Shown here: piece after piece, positions 43,319 to 54,200 of the stretch | How positions within the stretch are numbered: the first letter of the stretch is position 1 | Layout of the letters: each line of letters opens with the position of its first letter | Origin: Dryomyza anilis | Lineage: Eukaryota > Arthropoda > Insecta > Diptera > Dryomyzidae | Length of the DNA: 64,000 nt | Direction of reading: 5' to 3' | Assembly: GCA_951804985.1 (NCBI GenBank) | Contig: OX638133.1 | Coordinates: 48,519,983-48,583,982 of the forward strand | Translations under genes and position numbers: made by a program | The notes under the pieces: generated by a model | The model's input: the letters and a program-made list of their open reading frames with translations, nothing else | Told to the model about the DNA's origin: nothing | The model's database searches: none

Positions 43319-44136
43319 CATGTCGTCACTGTCATGCCAAAGGGGCGAATGTGAATTTTTAAAAATGTTGGGAAATCTAATTTTAAAGTTTGAAGTGCTT
43401 TAAAAATTAGTAAAATTTTGTTTTTAAATTTTTTTTTTGGAAATTTTGGTTTATTCATCAATTATTATAACGTAAATAAAATATCCTTGGATTTGGACAA
43501 CTTACTGAATTATTAATACGGATTTTGTGAGGCTATATCCTGACAAACGCAAATATTTTTGTTTTTATTTTATCTAACTTTTTATTTGCGCAATATAAAA
43601 AAAATGATGTGAAGGCATTATTTTAATTTTTTAAAGCACCTATTGATTGGCATCACTATTTATAAATATTTAGCCAAACATTAATGTGCCATTTGTTATT
43701 TGCAAGAAAAATGAATGGAAAAATATTTTTTAATAATGATGTCAATCGATTCCAATATTTTATCATGCACCAATAAAAAGTTATAGCTAAAAAACGAAGA
43801 AATTGGAAAAATTGAAAATCTTGTCATGCCAAAAGGCGAATTATTTGTTTTTTTGCTATAACTCTTTATTGGTGCAAGATAAAATAGTGATGTATCTTAT
43901 ATCAGTAAAAAGTTATGACAAAAAACGAAAAGATTCGCTCTTTTGGCATGGCATTTTTAATTTTTCGAATTCGCCCTTTTGGTTTTGTATTTTGTGGCTA
44001 CAAATATCCAACAAACCCACACACGTTTTTGACACAGTATACTTGAGGAAGAACTACATTAAAAAATGTAAAAAAATGCAAATGTCAAAAATTACACATT
44101 CGCCCCCTTTGACATGATAGTATGATAGTGACGATG
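43319..44136. mobile_element. TIR element with CATGCCAAAGGGGCGAATGTG ends
   Basis: Left end ATGTCGTCACTGTCATGCCA then AAGGGGCGAATGTGAA. The right end is the inverse (TTACACATTCGCCCCCTTTG, ACATGATAGTATGATAGTGA, CGATGTATG). Inside, a second inverted pair (ATTTTATCATGCACCAATAA against TTATTGGTGCAAGATAAAAT) and two more CATGCCAAAAGGCGAA copies form a complex foldback. No transposase. A related internal segment is near 61200-61400. Confidence 0.75.
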
Positions 44137-44564
44137 TATGGTAATTTCGTATTACTTTTTAATTACATCTTCAAACAAATCTCCGTGTAGATCAATTTTT
44201 AATAGTATCTTCAAAAGTCTTTCAATGTTTTATACACTTTTCGTAAAAAAGACAATATAACATTAAAAGAATATTAAAACACTAAGTGTATCTTTCTTTA
44301 TTGCGAACGAACGAATGACATAAAAAGGACGCCAATAGTATTGAAGGCAGTCGAAAAATTTGCTATCAACTTTGCTGGCGAATTAAATCCCGGAACTGAA
44401 ACCGTTGTCTACGTAACGTAACCTTTAATAAAATACGTAAATAAATATTACTGAACACCCAAATAATTTTGTCATTAATTGTAAGAAATTGCTCTTATAC
44501 TGCAGATAATGGAATATTGGGTTTAGAACTCAAATTTTTCAGATACAAATTTATTTCATTAATA

Positions 44565-45045
44565 TCGAACATCTGACATATCGGACATATTCATTCGGAT
44601 TCGGATTTATCTATCATATGATCAGAGTCGAATTCGAAGTTCGGAAATATGGCTTCACAGGTTCCGTCGGAACGCATTTTTTGACGGATTTTTGACAATT
44701 TCTACGAATGCATTGTTGTGTCGGAATGTAATTCTTTCTGTGAAAAAATCTCTTGTTTTTTGCATTAATTAATGAATTTTTCTAGTAATTCGTGCTCATG
44801 TGATATATGAATTCCGTCGTAGCGGATATTTTCATTGGGATTTATCTATCATAGGTTCCGAATCGAATTCGAAGTTCGGATTTATGGCATCACTGTTCCG
44901 TCGAAACGGATTTTTTGACAGATTTTTGACACTTTTTCTACGAATGCATTGTTGTGTCGGAATGTAATTCTTTGTGTGAAATTTTTTGTTTTGCATTAAT
45001 TAATGAATTTTTGCTGTAATTTGTGCTCATGTGATATAAATACAA
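44565..45045. repeat. tandem duplication, about 240 bp, two units
   Basis: Unit 1 (about 44565-44810) and unit 2 (about 44811-45045) share CGAATTCGAAGTTCGGA, TACGAATGCATTGTTGTGTC, GGAATGTAATTCTTT and GTGCTCATGTGATAT with scattered differences. No coding frame runs through both. Confidence 0.85.
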
Positions 45046-45059
45046 ATGCTGCAGAATCA

Positions 45060-45190
45060 TTTGCTGTTTATGCTTTAAGTCCGGGGTGCTGGAGACGTCC
45101 GCCAGCTACCTACTTATACAACAAGTGGGAGCTGGCCAAAGATCTGAACTTCACGAATTAACAAGAAACTACTGTAAACATTGCAAATAA
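45060..45190 (+). other. short coding-like frame
   Basis: Reads KSGVLETSASYLLIQQVGAG followed by QRSELHELTRNYCKHCK and a stop. The segment CAAGTGGGAGCTGGYCAAAGAT recurs at about 48782-48803, where the frame reads ARELQVGAGQRFDNHS. Possibly two relics of one unidentified exon. Confidence 0.3.
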
Positions 45191-45289
45191 AAAAAACGTG
45201 CTTTTATGTTAAAGCATAAAATTAATTCATTTCACTTTTGTTTGGCTTAACAAAAATATAAAAATTAGAAAATGTTAGATACTTAAATT

Positions 45290-45535
45290 TATTTGTCCAC
45301 TGCGCGACTGTCTCCTGCTGAATTCGAGGCGCACGGCATGCGCGTGGACTTGCCGCTTTCTTGCTCTTTGTTGGATAAGACACGGCGCCCGCGGCCGCAT
45401 TCCGCTGCAACCATATCCGCTGGCGATATTCGTCGACAATAAAGTGGCTTACAGCGACCTGCAACAGCAACGCGTTACCTTTTTGTCTGCTCCAGTGCAA
45501 GTTGATCAAGCCCATTCTGGGCTACAACCAGGGCC
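45290..45535. other. GC-rich coding-like island, unrecognised
   Basis: A sharp GC-rich island in AT-rich DNA. On the plus strand, one frame gives LSTARLSPAEFEAHGMRVDL and another IFVDNKVAYSDLQQQRVTFL. On the minus strand a 97-codon frame (45515-45222) contains GNALLLQVAVSHFIVDEYRQ. No known domain is recognised; it may be a decayed exon whose strand is uncertain. Confidence 0.3.
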
Positions 45536-45599
45536 GGTCCTAAGAAGATTCTTAGGGGGGGGTGTGAACATAAAATGTCCGAATAGAATTTTTTTTTTA

Positions 45600-47600
45600 T
45601 TAAATTTTTAAATCTTGTAAATTCATGTATGTAACTGCAAATCGTAATTTTTCCCTGTGTATACATGAATCAAAATTGTAATCACACGATATCCAACCGG
45701 ATTTTGGATTATATCAAAGTGGGCGGGAAAAAAGTTACAAAAATATAAAAAGTGACCTCAACATCACGTGGTACCCTTTAAAAAAAAAAAAATAAAAAAT
45801 TTTAACTTAATTATTTGGAATATGAGAGTGCCAAGATTAACTTTTAAAAAACTTAAAATCCCTAACATACATTAACCCTTAAAATAGAACTCGCGATTCT
45901 GGACAACGTTTGTTCTACGACTTTGCGCATAGGTGTTACTTACATGAACCAGATCTAAAATTCGTCGTTGGTTCCTTGCGGAAAATCATGGAAAATGTAA
46001 ATAAAAGCATAAAAGTATGAATAATTGTGGTTTGTTTTGATCAAACAGTTTTTTTTTATGGATTCACTCCGGCCATTGTTGATGTCATATTCACACCATT
46101 TATTTCAAAGCACTTATTCTGTTTGAAAATCAGGAATTCTGTAGTTTGTAAACAAACTTAAAAAAAAAACTTTTCTATAGAATTTTACATATGCTCAATT
46201 TTGAACTTACAGTGCCAGTCCGCAAAGAACCAATCAAAAATTCGAAAAAATCCACTAACATAAAAAATTAAATTTATTTCAAACACTTACACTTCTAGAT
46301 ACTACAGCGATCACGACAATTTTTCAGCTTCGATTTCAGGGCATTTAAGGGTTAAAGGTTTATTTTTGTATATAATAGTCAGCCAATTTTTTTAGAGTTT
46401 TATATAGCACTATTAGAAGCGCCGCAGGAATTTTTTTATTCAAAAACATCGCGCCATTTTTTTTTAATTATTTGTAATCTAAAGTTATTTTTTATTATTA
46501 GTGTATTTATACCTTACACAAAGAGTGAAAGGGTATATTCAGTTTGGTACGCCGTTTGTAACACCCAGAAGGAAGCATCTCCTGTATGAAAAATTACATA
46601 TATTCTTGATCAGCATGATCTCCTGAGTCGATTTAGCGATGTCCGTATGTCCGTCTGTTGAAATCACTACTACTTAAACAATTGAAAAGTTAGATAAATC
46701 AAACTCATAATTTAGATTACTTATATACCTACGCTGTATGTGCGAAAATCGGTCCATTGTGACCTGTAATCTGACCATTTATATTCAAATACCTCATACT
46801 AAATTTACATCTACAGATCAATTTTACTGTATACGTGCTTATGTAAATTTTTTTGGTCAAATATATATTGAAATCATGCTCAAATACACGGAAATAATGT
46901 TTTCCGCCGATACGACTTGTGGGTCCCAAAAAAAAAAAATCGCATTTCCGGTACACCTACCCATTTGTAAATATGGGTATCAAATAAATGGTATTTCTTC
47001 ACCGATTGAAAATTTGTAGTTATTTTCAGGATTCGTATACACTGATGACCTATATACCATTTTGAATGGTAACCACACATATGTGTAGGGTATTTATAGT
47101 CGGCTTAGACCGACTATAATTTTGATATTCCTAACTATCATAACAACACCAAATTTAAAATGTCCCATGTGATCTAACCTTCCCAACTGGTTTTATATTA
47201 TTATAGTTATAACAACAATAGAAGCGCCGCAAATTTTTTGGATAAATTTCATTGTACATTATCTGTTTTAATAGTAAATTAACTGAACATTTCCACTCGT
47301 TTTTTATTGACCCTCAAAATTTCCGAACAAAAAAACCTTATAAAAGATTCACAAAATCCTGTATATTCATGTATATAACTTGTAATATATGTTTTCTGCA
47401 AAACATAAATTTTCCCTGTGTATATATGAATCAAAATTGTAATCACACGATATCCAATCGGATTTTGGATTATATCAAAGTGGGCGTGGAAAAAAATTGT
47501 CATGTCTTAGCAAAAGTAGGACTAACAATAACAAAAATACCTTTAAAAATATCCTGTATCCTTTAAAACTTTTTTATTAACTTAATTTTTTGGAATATGG
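45600..47600. repeat. duplicated repeat segment G around a mini-me
   Basis: 45610-45880 and 47335-47600 are homologous: TTTTCCCTGTGTATACATGA, ATTGTAATCACACGATATCC, CGGATTTTGGATTATATCAA, AGTGGGCG. A further shared block, AGAAGCGCCGCA, occurs at 46408, 47219 and (as AGAAGCGCCCAGG) 47804. These flank and alternate with mini-me copies, suggesting remnants of a larger element such as a Helentron. Confidence 0.65.
46506..47200 (+). mobile_element. mini-me element with 3' hairpin
   Basis: TATACCTTACACAAAGAGTG start, ATTCTTGATCAGCATGATCT core, a very short GTCC tract, then the long conserved 3' part and the hairpin TAGTCGGCTTAGACCGACTA (about 47096), followed by ATGTGATCTAACCTTCCCAA. The 3' hairpin is the Helitron/Helentron-like end. 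Confidence 0.88.
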
Positions 47601-47838
47601 GAGTGGCAAAATTAAATAAAAAAAAACTTAAAATAGCTTACATACACGTTAAGACGGTCACGAAGATTTGTTTGACCAGATAATTTCCGGAACTCTGAAA
47701 AATATGTTTGTATTTTTTATGACTTACAATTATAAATAAGGTCTATTTTTGTATATTAGCCAACCAATAGTTTCAGTATTTTATATTGCAATATGACACT
47801 GTTAGAAGCGCCCAGGCCATTTAAAAAAAATCGCTCCT

Positions 47839-48115
47839 TTTTTGTAACGCCCCTTAGGAGGCTTTCGTCTGTCTGTCCGTCCGTCCGTCTGTCTTGCTGT
47901 CCGTATATACGATAACTGGAGAAATACTGCTTAGAACGCGATGAAATTTCGTTTCAATAATTTTTAGCCAAAAGTTAGTTCTGTAAATGGAAATGAGCTA
48001 AATCGGTCAACGGACACGTCCACCTCATCTACAAGTCACTTAGTGTAGGGTATTCCATAGTAAAAAAAGTCCGTTCCATATGACCGAACTTACCCATGTG
48101 ACCTATTTTTTTTTG
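47839..48115 (+). mobile_element. mini-me subfamily 2 fragment
   Basis: GTAACGCCCCTTAGGAGGCT, then directly TTTCGTCTGTCTGTCCGTCC (the core with TTCTTGATCAGC is deleted), AATCGGTCAACGGACACGTC, GTGTAGGGTATTCCATAGT and CATGTGACC repeats. Relative of 32693-33499. Confidence 0.8.
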
Positions 48116-48651
48116 TATTAATAATATCGCAGGTAAATGTTTTGGAAAAAAATCATTGGACATTATTTGTTTTAATAGTAAATTTTCTGAACAGTATTGA
48201 TTCATTAATATTTTTTTTTTTGAAAAATGTATATTCGTATTTTTAATTGACCCTCAAAATTTCCAAATTGAACCTCAAAAATTGTATGGCTATCTAAGAA
48301 TAAATATAGATGATTAAACATTTACAAACTGCTTTTTGAAAAATTCCGAATGCATCCAATTATTTTTGAATTTGTCTGAATCGGATTTTTTAATTTTCTA
48401 TTTAAAAATTTGTGATAATTCTAAATATAACCAAATCGGACTTTATATATTGGCCGTTTTATACTATTAAAAACTACATGACAATTTCTATGTTTTTATT
48501 TTTCGAAAATTTCCGACTGATTTTCAATATTTTCGAATTTATTCGAGTCGGATTTAATACATTAATTCGATAAACTATTCGTGTTAAATATTTAAAATAT
48601 TACGATTTTTTATCATTTTATGATTTATTGCTACTTAAAAAATTGTGATTG
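48116..48651. other. non-coding AT-rich stretch
   Basis: A GACCCTCAAAATTTCC block (48248) also occurs at 47309, so part belongs to repeat G. The rest shows TCGGATT-type short motifs and no coding frame. Confidence 0.35.
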
Positions 48652-48697
48652 CATAAGTTCTTATAGGACTGTAGTGCCAAACTATTATTATTAAATA
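48652..48697 (+). mobile_element. SINE 3' end fragment
   Basis: TAAGTTCTTATAGGACTGTA then GTGCCAAACTATTATTATT: the last 45 bp of the SINE family only. Confidence 0.8.
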
Positions 48698-48699
48698 TT

Positions 48700-49788
48700 T
48701 TTACTTGATGGCCGGCAATACGAAGAATCTTTTGCAGCATTGTTTGGTAAATCTATAGCCGTCCGTATCGCGCGAGAATTGCAAGTGGGAGCTGGTCAAA
48801 GATTCGATAATCATTCATAGGAATATCTATTCAATTAAATGAATCGCCTACATCAATATTTGCAGACAAATTAAACAATTTTCTTCAAAATATTAAATTT
48901 TTAACAATTTGTTGCAAATTTAACACAAATGATTTTAATTGTTCACTGGTTCGATTTTTTCACGTGAAATTCCATTCTGCTCGGAACTCATGATAGTTAA
49001 AAATTCATTCGTAGCGGAGTTTCTGATTTTTGCTACGACGGGCCTCATGATTGCCCTGATTAAATCCATTTGACAGAGAATAGAGCTTTTTACAAATTCT
49101 AATTACTGTTAAACTACTAGTATGAAATTCTACTAGTCCTAAATTTGTTATTTTAAATATTTTTATTAATAAAATATCAAATTTTTTCAATAAAAAGTAT
49201 AAATAAAAAATAATTGTGATTTACTGGACAGTGGATTATAATTAAACTCAGCTAAATAAAAAAATTAAAGCATTTTCACTTCAATTGGTCATTTTGAAAT
49301 ATTAAATTGGGCAATTGCTCGGACAGCGGTCAGAAAATTGTTTATTGTAAAAATTTGTTAGTACTATTTAATTTAACTAATTTTGATATGTAAAAAATGT
49401 CAAAAAAGTTGAAATAAGGCCAGTATTTCGGTGGTAGTTTAAACTTAATCTTCTCATGTAGTTTAATTATCGAGCAGTTTTTCAGTGGCAGTTTAAGTTT
49501 CATTCAAATCAGTGCTTAAAATATGGCAGCACCGGGTAATGTCAACGAATTATCGATTGTGAATAGCATTTAAGAAGAGAATTATTTTCTCATTTGGAAC
49601 AGCTGATATTTAATTTGCGAGAATGACGAAATTTAGAAAAAATTTCAAAGATAATTTAAAATAGTATAATGCACGAAATTATATATATCAGTGAGAATTT
49701 GTTCGTGTGATCGTTTAGTGTTTGTTTATGCAATGAATAAAAAAATGGAACTAATAAAATGGAAACAGATGGACAGACAATATAATAC
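48700..49788. other. non-coding stretch
   Basis: Starts with the ARELQVGAGQRF coding-like relic (about 48760-48810, see 45060). Remaining sequence is AT-rich without coding or clear repeats. Confidence 0.35.
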
Positions 49789-49858
49789 GCACATCTCAAA
49801 TGGTGAGAGAGCTCGGCCTAAGTTTCATACAACACAGTCAAACTATAATATTATTATA
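49789..49858 (+). mobile_element. SINE 3' fragment, diverged
   Basis: CGCACATCTCAAATGGTGAG, AGAGCTCGGCCTAAGTT, then a deleted and diverged end (ACACAGTCAAACTATAATAT). Confidence 0.75.
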
Positions 49859-49989
49859 AAACAATATTATTATAAAAATTTATTATTATAAAAAAATCGT
49901 ATTAGTGTTAATATATAAAAAAAATTCTTAGGTTATGTTAAGCGTCGACTTACCGATTGTAATTTTGATAGAAAAGAAATATTCATTTT

Positions 49990-50733
49990 TATACCATACA
50001 CTAAGAGTGAAAGGGTATATTAAGATTGGTACGCCGTTTGTAACACCAGAAGGAAGCATCTCCGGTATGAAAAAGTATGTATAATCTTGATCAGCATGAC
50101 CTCCTGAGTCGATTTAGAGATGTCCGTCTCTAAATCGAGAGACGTCAGACGGACAGATAGTCTGTCCGTCTGACTGTCTGTTGAAACCCCTACTACTTAA
50201 AAAATTGAAAAGTTAGATAAATGAAACTCATAACTTAGGTTACTTATATACTTACGCTGTATGTCACGAGATCGGTCCATTGTGACCTGTGATCTGACCA
50301 TTTATATTCAAATAACTCATAAAATTTACATCACTTTTACATTTAGATCATTATTGCTATATACGTGCATAGGTAAACTTTTTTGGTCAAATATATATTG
50401 ATTTCATGCTCAAATACATGGAAATAATGTTTTCCCGCGAAACAACTTTTGATTCCAAAAAAAAAAAATCGAAATTCGGTACACCTACCAATTTGTAAAT
50501 ATGGGTATCAAATGAATGGAAATTCTTCACCGACTGAAAGTTTGTAGTTATTTTCAGGATTTGTATACCCTGGTGACCTATATACCACTTTGAGGGTAGG
50601 GGTGTAGGGTATTTATAGTCGGGTTAGACCGACTATAACTTTGATAATCCTAACTATCATAATAACACCTACTATAAAATGTCCCTACTTTAAAATTTCC
50701 CGTGTGATCTAACCTTCCCAACTGGTTTTTTGT
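49990..50733 (+). mobile_element. mini-me element with inverted core duplication
   Basis: Full-length: ATACCATACACTAAGAGTGA start, core, 3' hairpin TAGTCGGGTTAGACCGACTA (about 50616) and CCTTCCCAACTGGTTT end. In place of a simple (GTCY)n tract there are two consecutive hairpins, 50110-50137 (arms CGATTTAGAGA/TCTCTAAATCG) and 50145-50173 (arms TCAGACGGACAGA/TCTGTCCGTCTGA). Confidence 0.9.
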
Positions 50734-51287
50734 TGCACTCCGTTATATTTGTTTTACCAACATTCAAAATTGTTGTCAATTATCATGGTTGCATGTATGC
50801 CTGAAATTATATTAGATATGTGTATTTTTTTTGTGAACAAAATGTGGTAATTTTCAAATAAAAACTGGGCAGTAAAATACAAATGGGCATCAAATCGAGC
50901 GTTTCAGAAAACAGTGTGAAACTAGCGGGCCACGAAATAGGATTGCCCAGCTAAATGCTCGTTAAATGCAACACTAGTTTATATTTATGGCTGTTTGTAT
51001 TTTGGATACCATACCCAACCTCAAAACAAATGTTTTTGAATATATTAGTATTATTTGAGTCTTAAGCATTATAATTGTTTATTATTATGTCTTATTTTAT
51101 GCTTTCTTATTATTTTTTTTTAATTCCGGGACTAATTAAATTTTTTAGTCTCGAGATTTCGGATTGAAAAATAGTCAGGGAGTGACATCCCTAGTTGTGA
51201 GGTACTGTTTTTGTTCAATTATTTAAGTTAATTCTTTTTTATTAAAAAGTTAATATTTTGAATATTTTTATTAACGTTTTATTTTAG
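50734..51287. other. non-coding stretch, presumably intron 5' of the dipeptidase exon
   Basis: No coding frame attributable to the dipeptidase start was found. It ends in the acceptor ACGTTTTATTTTAG. The first coding exon must lie further upstream or be unrecognisably short. Confidence 0.5.
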
Positions 51288-54200
51288 TTACGTTGATGAT
51301 AATCAAAATAATTACATCGATGTTTTAAAAACTGCCGTCGCCATTAAATCTGTATCTACTTGGCCAGAAACACGTAGTGAAGTTCAGCGGATGGTAGAGT
51401 GGACTGCAGACAAATTGCGTGATTTGGGATCTGATATAGAATTAGTAGACATTGGAAAACAGACATTGGTGAATGGACAAGAGATTCAATTACCCAATGT
51501 TATATTTGGTACATTAGGAAAAGTAAGAATAACGAAATTTAAAAGAAAAAAAACTAAATCTAAAATTTTTAGGATGCCCAAAAGAAAACAGTAGTAGTTT
51601 ACGGACACTTGGATGTGCAACCAGCTCTAAAGGAAGATGGCTGGAACACCGACCCGTTTGTATTGACAGATATAGACGGCAAATTATACGGACGTGGCTC
51701 CACTGATGATAAGGGACCTGTGTTGTGTTGGATACACGCAATAGAGGCCTTTCAGAAGTTAAATATCGACTTACCAGTTAATATTAAATTTGTTTTGGAA
51801 GGAATGGAAGAAAGTGGTAGTGAAGGCTTGGATGAATTGCTTATGTCACGTAAAAATGATTTCTTAAGTAATGTGGATTTTGTTTGCATTTCCGACAACT
51901 ACTGGCTTGGTAAAAATCGACCATGCCTGACTTATGGGCTACGTGGTTTAGTATATTATACCGTGGAAGTAATGTGTGCTCAAAAAGATTTGCACAGTGG
52001 AGTTTTTGGTGGTACAGTACATGAAGCAATGCCCGATTTGTGCTACCTACTTAGTTCGCTTGTTGGAAAAGATGCAGACATTTTAATTCCTGGTATTGAA
52101 CGAGACGTAAGTTATTAGTTATTGCAAATATCTAAATTAGTATAATAGCTTTCTAATCTATTTTTCGGTAATCATATAATAGAAAATTATATTTTGAACT
52201 TTGTTATGAAGGCTCTCCCGTTCTCACGATCCAGAAACCCAGAATGATTTGTTATTTTTAAATCTTTTGCATAGACCTGGTCTTCTTGTTAAAAAATCTT
52301 TGCAGTCAAGACTATATCGGCCATTCCACGTCAAACCGGGAGGTTTTCGTAAAAAATTACTATGACAGGGATGTAAATTCAGGTTTATCTTTAGGGGAGT
52401 GTCAATATGTAAAAAAAATAAAATTAAAATCCAAACGTGATAATATTTTATTATATAATACTCATTTTAATAGGTATTTATTTGTAAAAGGCGAGTTGAT
52501 GAAAAGGATATCGTCTTTAAATTAAACGACCAAAGCCATCTAAAAGTGAATCAATTTTAATTGTTATATTTTCTTCATGTAGGCACACCAAGGGACAGAT
52601 TCTAGATGTACGTGATAATGATACTTATCACTTACCTTTTCACTGAACATATCCATTTTTTCACTTCACAGAGATCGAAATGCGATACTTGTTCATATGG
52701 TGAAAACTTTATTATGTATATGTGATTTATATAGTTATTTAAATATTTTTAATCCAAAACATGTAATACTGTAAATAAGAATATATTCTAGTAATATTTG
52801 TAATGAATTTTTGAAATTTCTCAAAACTGTCGGCTTTGTTTTCATTAGCAATGTGGTATGAATTCACCAAAAAAAAAATATTAACTTCACGATAACGCAT
52901 ATCCAGAATCGACTCCCAGGTCTCAGTTTAATAAGTTAGCATTATAGCTAAAAAAAGCAGATGATAGAATTATGTACATTAGGGCGGATCGAAATCAAAC
53001 ATTTATTTTTATTTAAAAAAGTAATAGGGCTTAAAAGTTACATTATGCTGTTCGAGTTTACAACAAAAAAATTGAGTCGAAAAAATAATGTCCTACGTTC
53101 ACGCATTGCAGATTAAATTTAAAAAAAACACTAAATAAATATTATTATCTTTTTACCATCTAAATAAAGTTTGTTTTTTGTATCGAAATAGGCTCAAAAA
53201 TTAAAGATTGTATCTAGTAATGATCTCCTAAAATTTTATCAATTATGAATAAAATCTTATTCTCGCGCATCGTCTTGTAGTTGAACAAGTGCGAAAAATC
53301 GACCGTTCTCAAATCAGCATGGGTCGTTATTTTTACATTTTTTTTATATTTATCCTTTGAGTGTATAGTTTTCCTTTGAGTGTATAGTTTTTGAAAAAAA
53401 AATCTTAAAGTCTGGTGCTTTGCCAATTATACAATGTTTTACTGATTACATCTTATTGCTTTAGTTTTGTTGGCGTTATTGGGTTTATGAGTAATATAAT
53501 GGTCTTCGAATTGACCACAAACATTTTCAGTAAAAAAAACAAAAAAAACTTCATTTCAATGCGCGAACAAAGGGCATTATTTTTTTAACTCAAAATTTTT
53601 ATGGTAAACTCTAGCAGCACAATGTAAAATGCCCTATTACAACTTTGGGAAAAAAGACATGTGATAAAGTACCTATATGGTCATACATTTTTATTTTTTA
53701 AATCCTTAAGCTAGAATCACACTATTGATGCAAAGCATCAACAATCAACACAATTTTGTCAAATACCAATAAATGAGGGAAAATTTTCTGTTGACGCAAT
53801 TTTGTATCAATTTAATATTTTTATTTTTGTGTCAGTTTCAATACAAAAGTTGAAAAAGCATGAACCCAATTGCGTCAATTTTTGTTGACGCCTCGAGCAT
53901 CAACAAAAAATACATACATTTTTAGATTGATGCAAACTGAAATTGATTCAGTGTACTCAACCGTGTGATTCAAGCTTTAGAAACTAAATTTTTATATCAA
54001 TAACTTTCGTAGTTTTTTAAACGTTTTTATTAGATTGCTTTCTTGTCTGTCTGTTTGGTACAAATTTTGTAATTAATTTTAAACTCCCTTCGCGATGAGC
54101 TACTGACTTGGGATTTTCAATATTGTCGCGAACTGGATGACAATGCAATATTATCGTTTTTTTGACATCCGGTTCATCATGCTTCTACCTCCTTGGTTCT

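Noticed and set aside
49525..49575. Short frame starting MAAPGNVNELSIVNSI as first dipeptidase exon
   Set aside because: It ends at a stop without a donor, and the peptide does not resemble the family's N-terminus.
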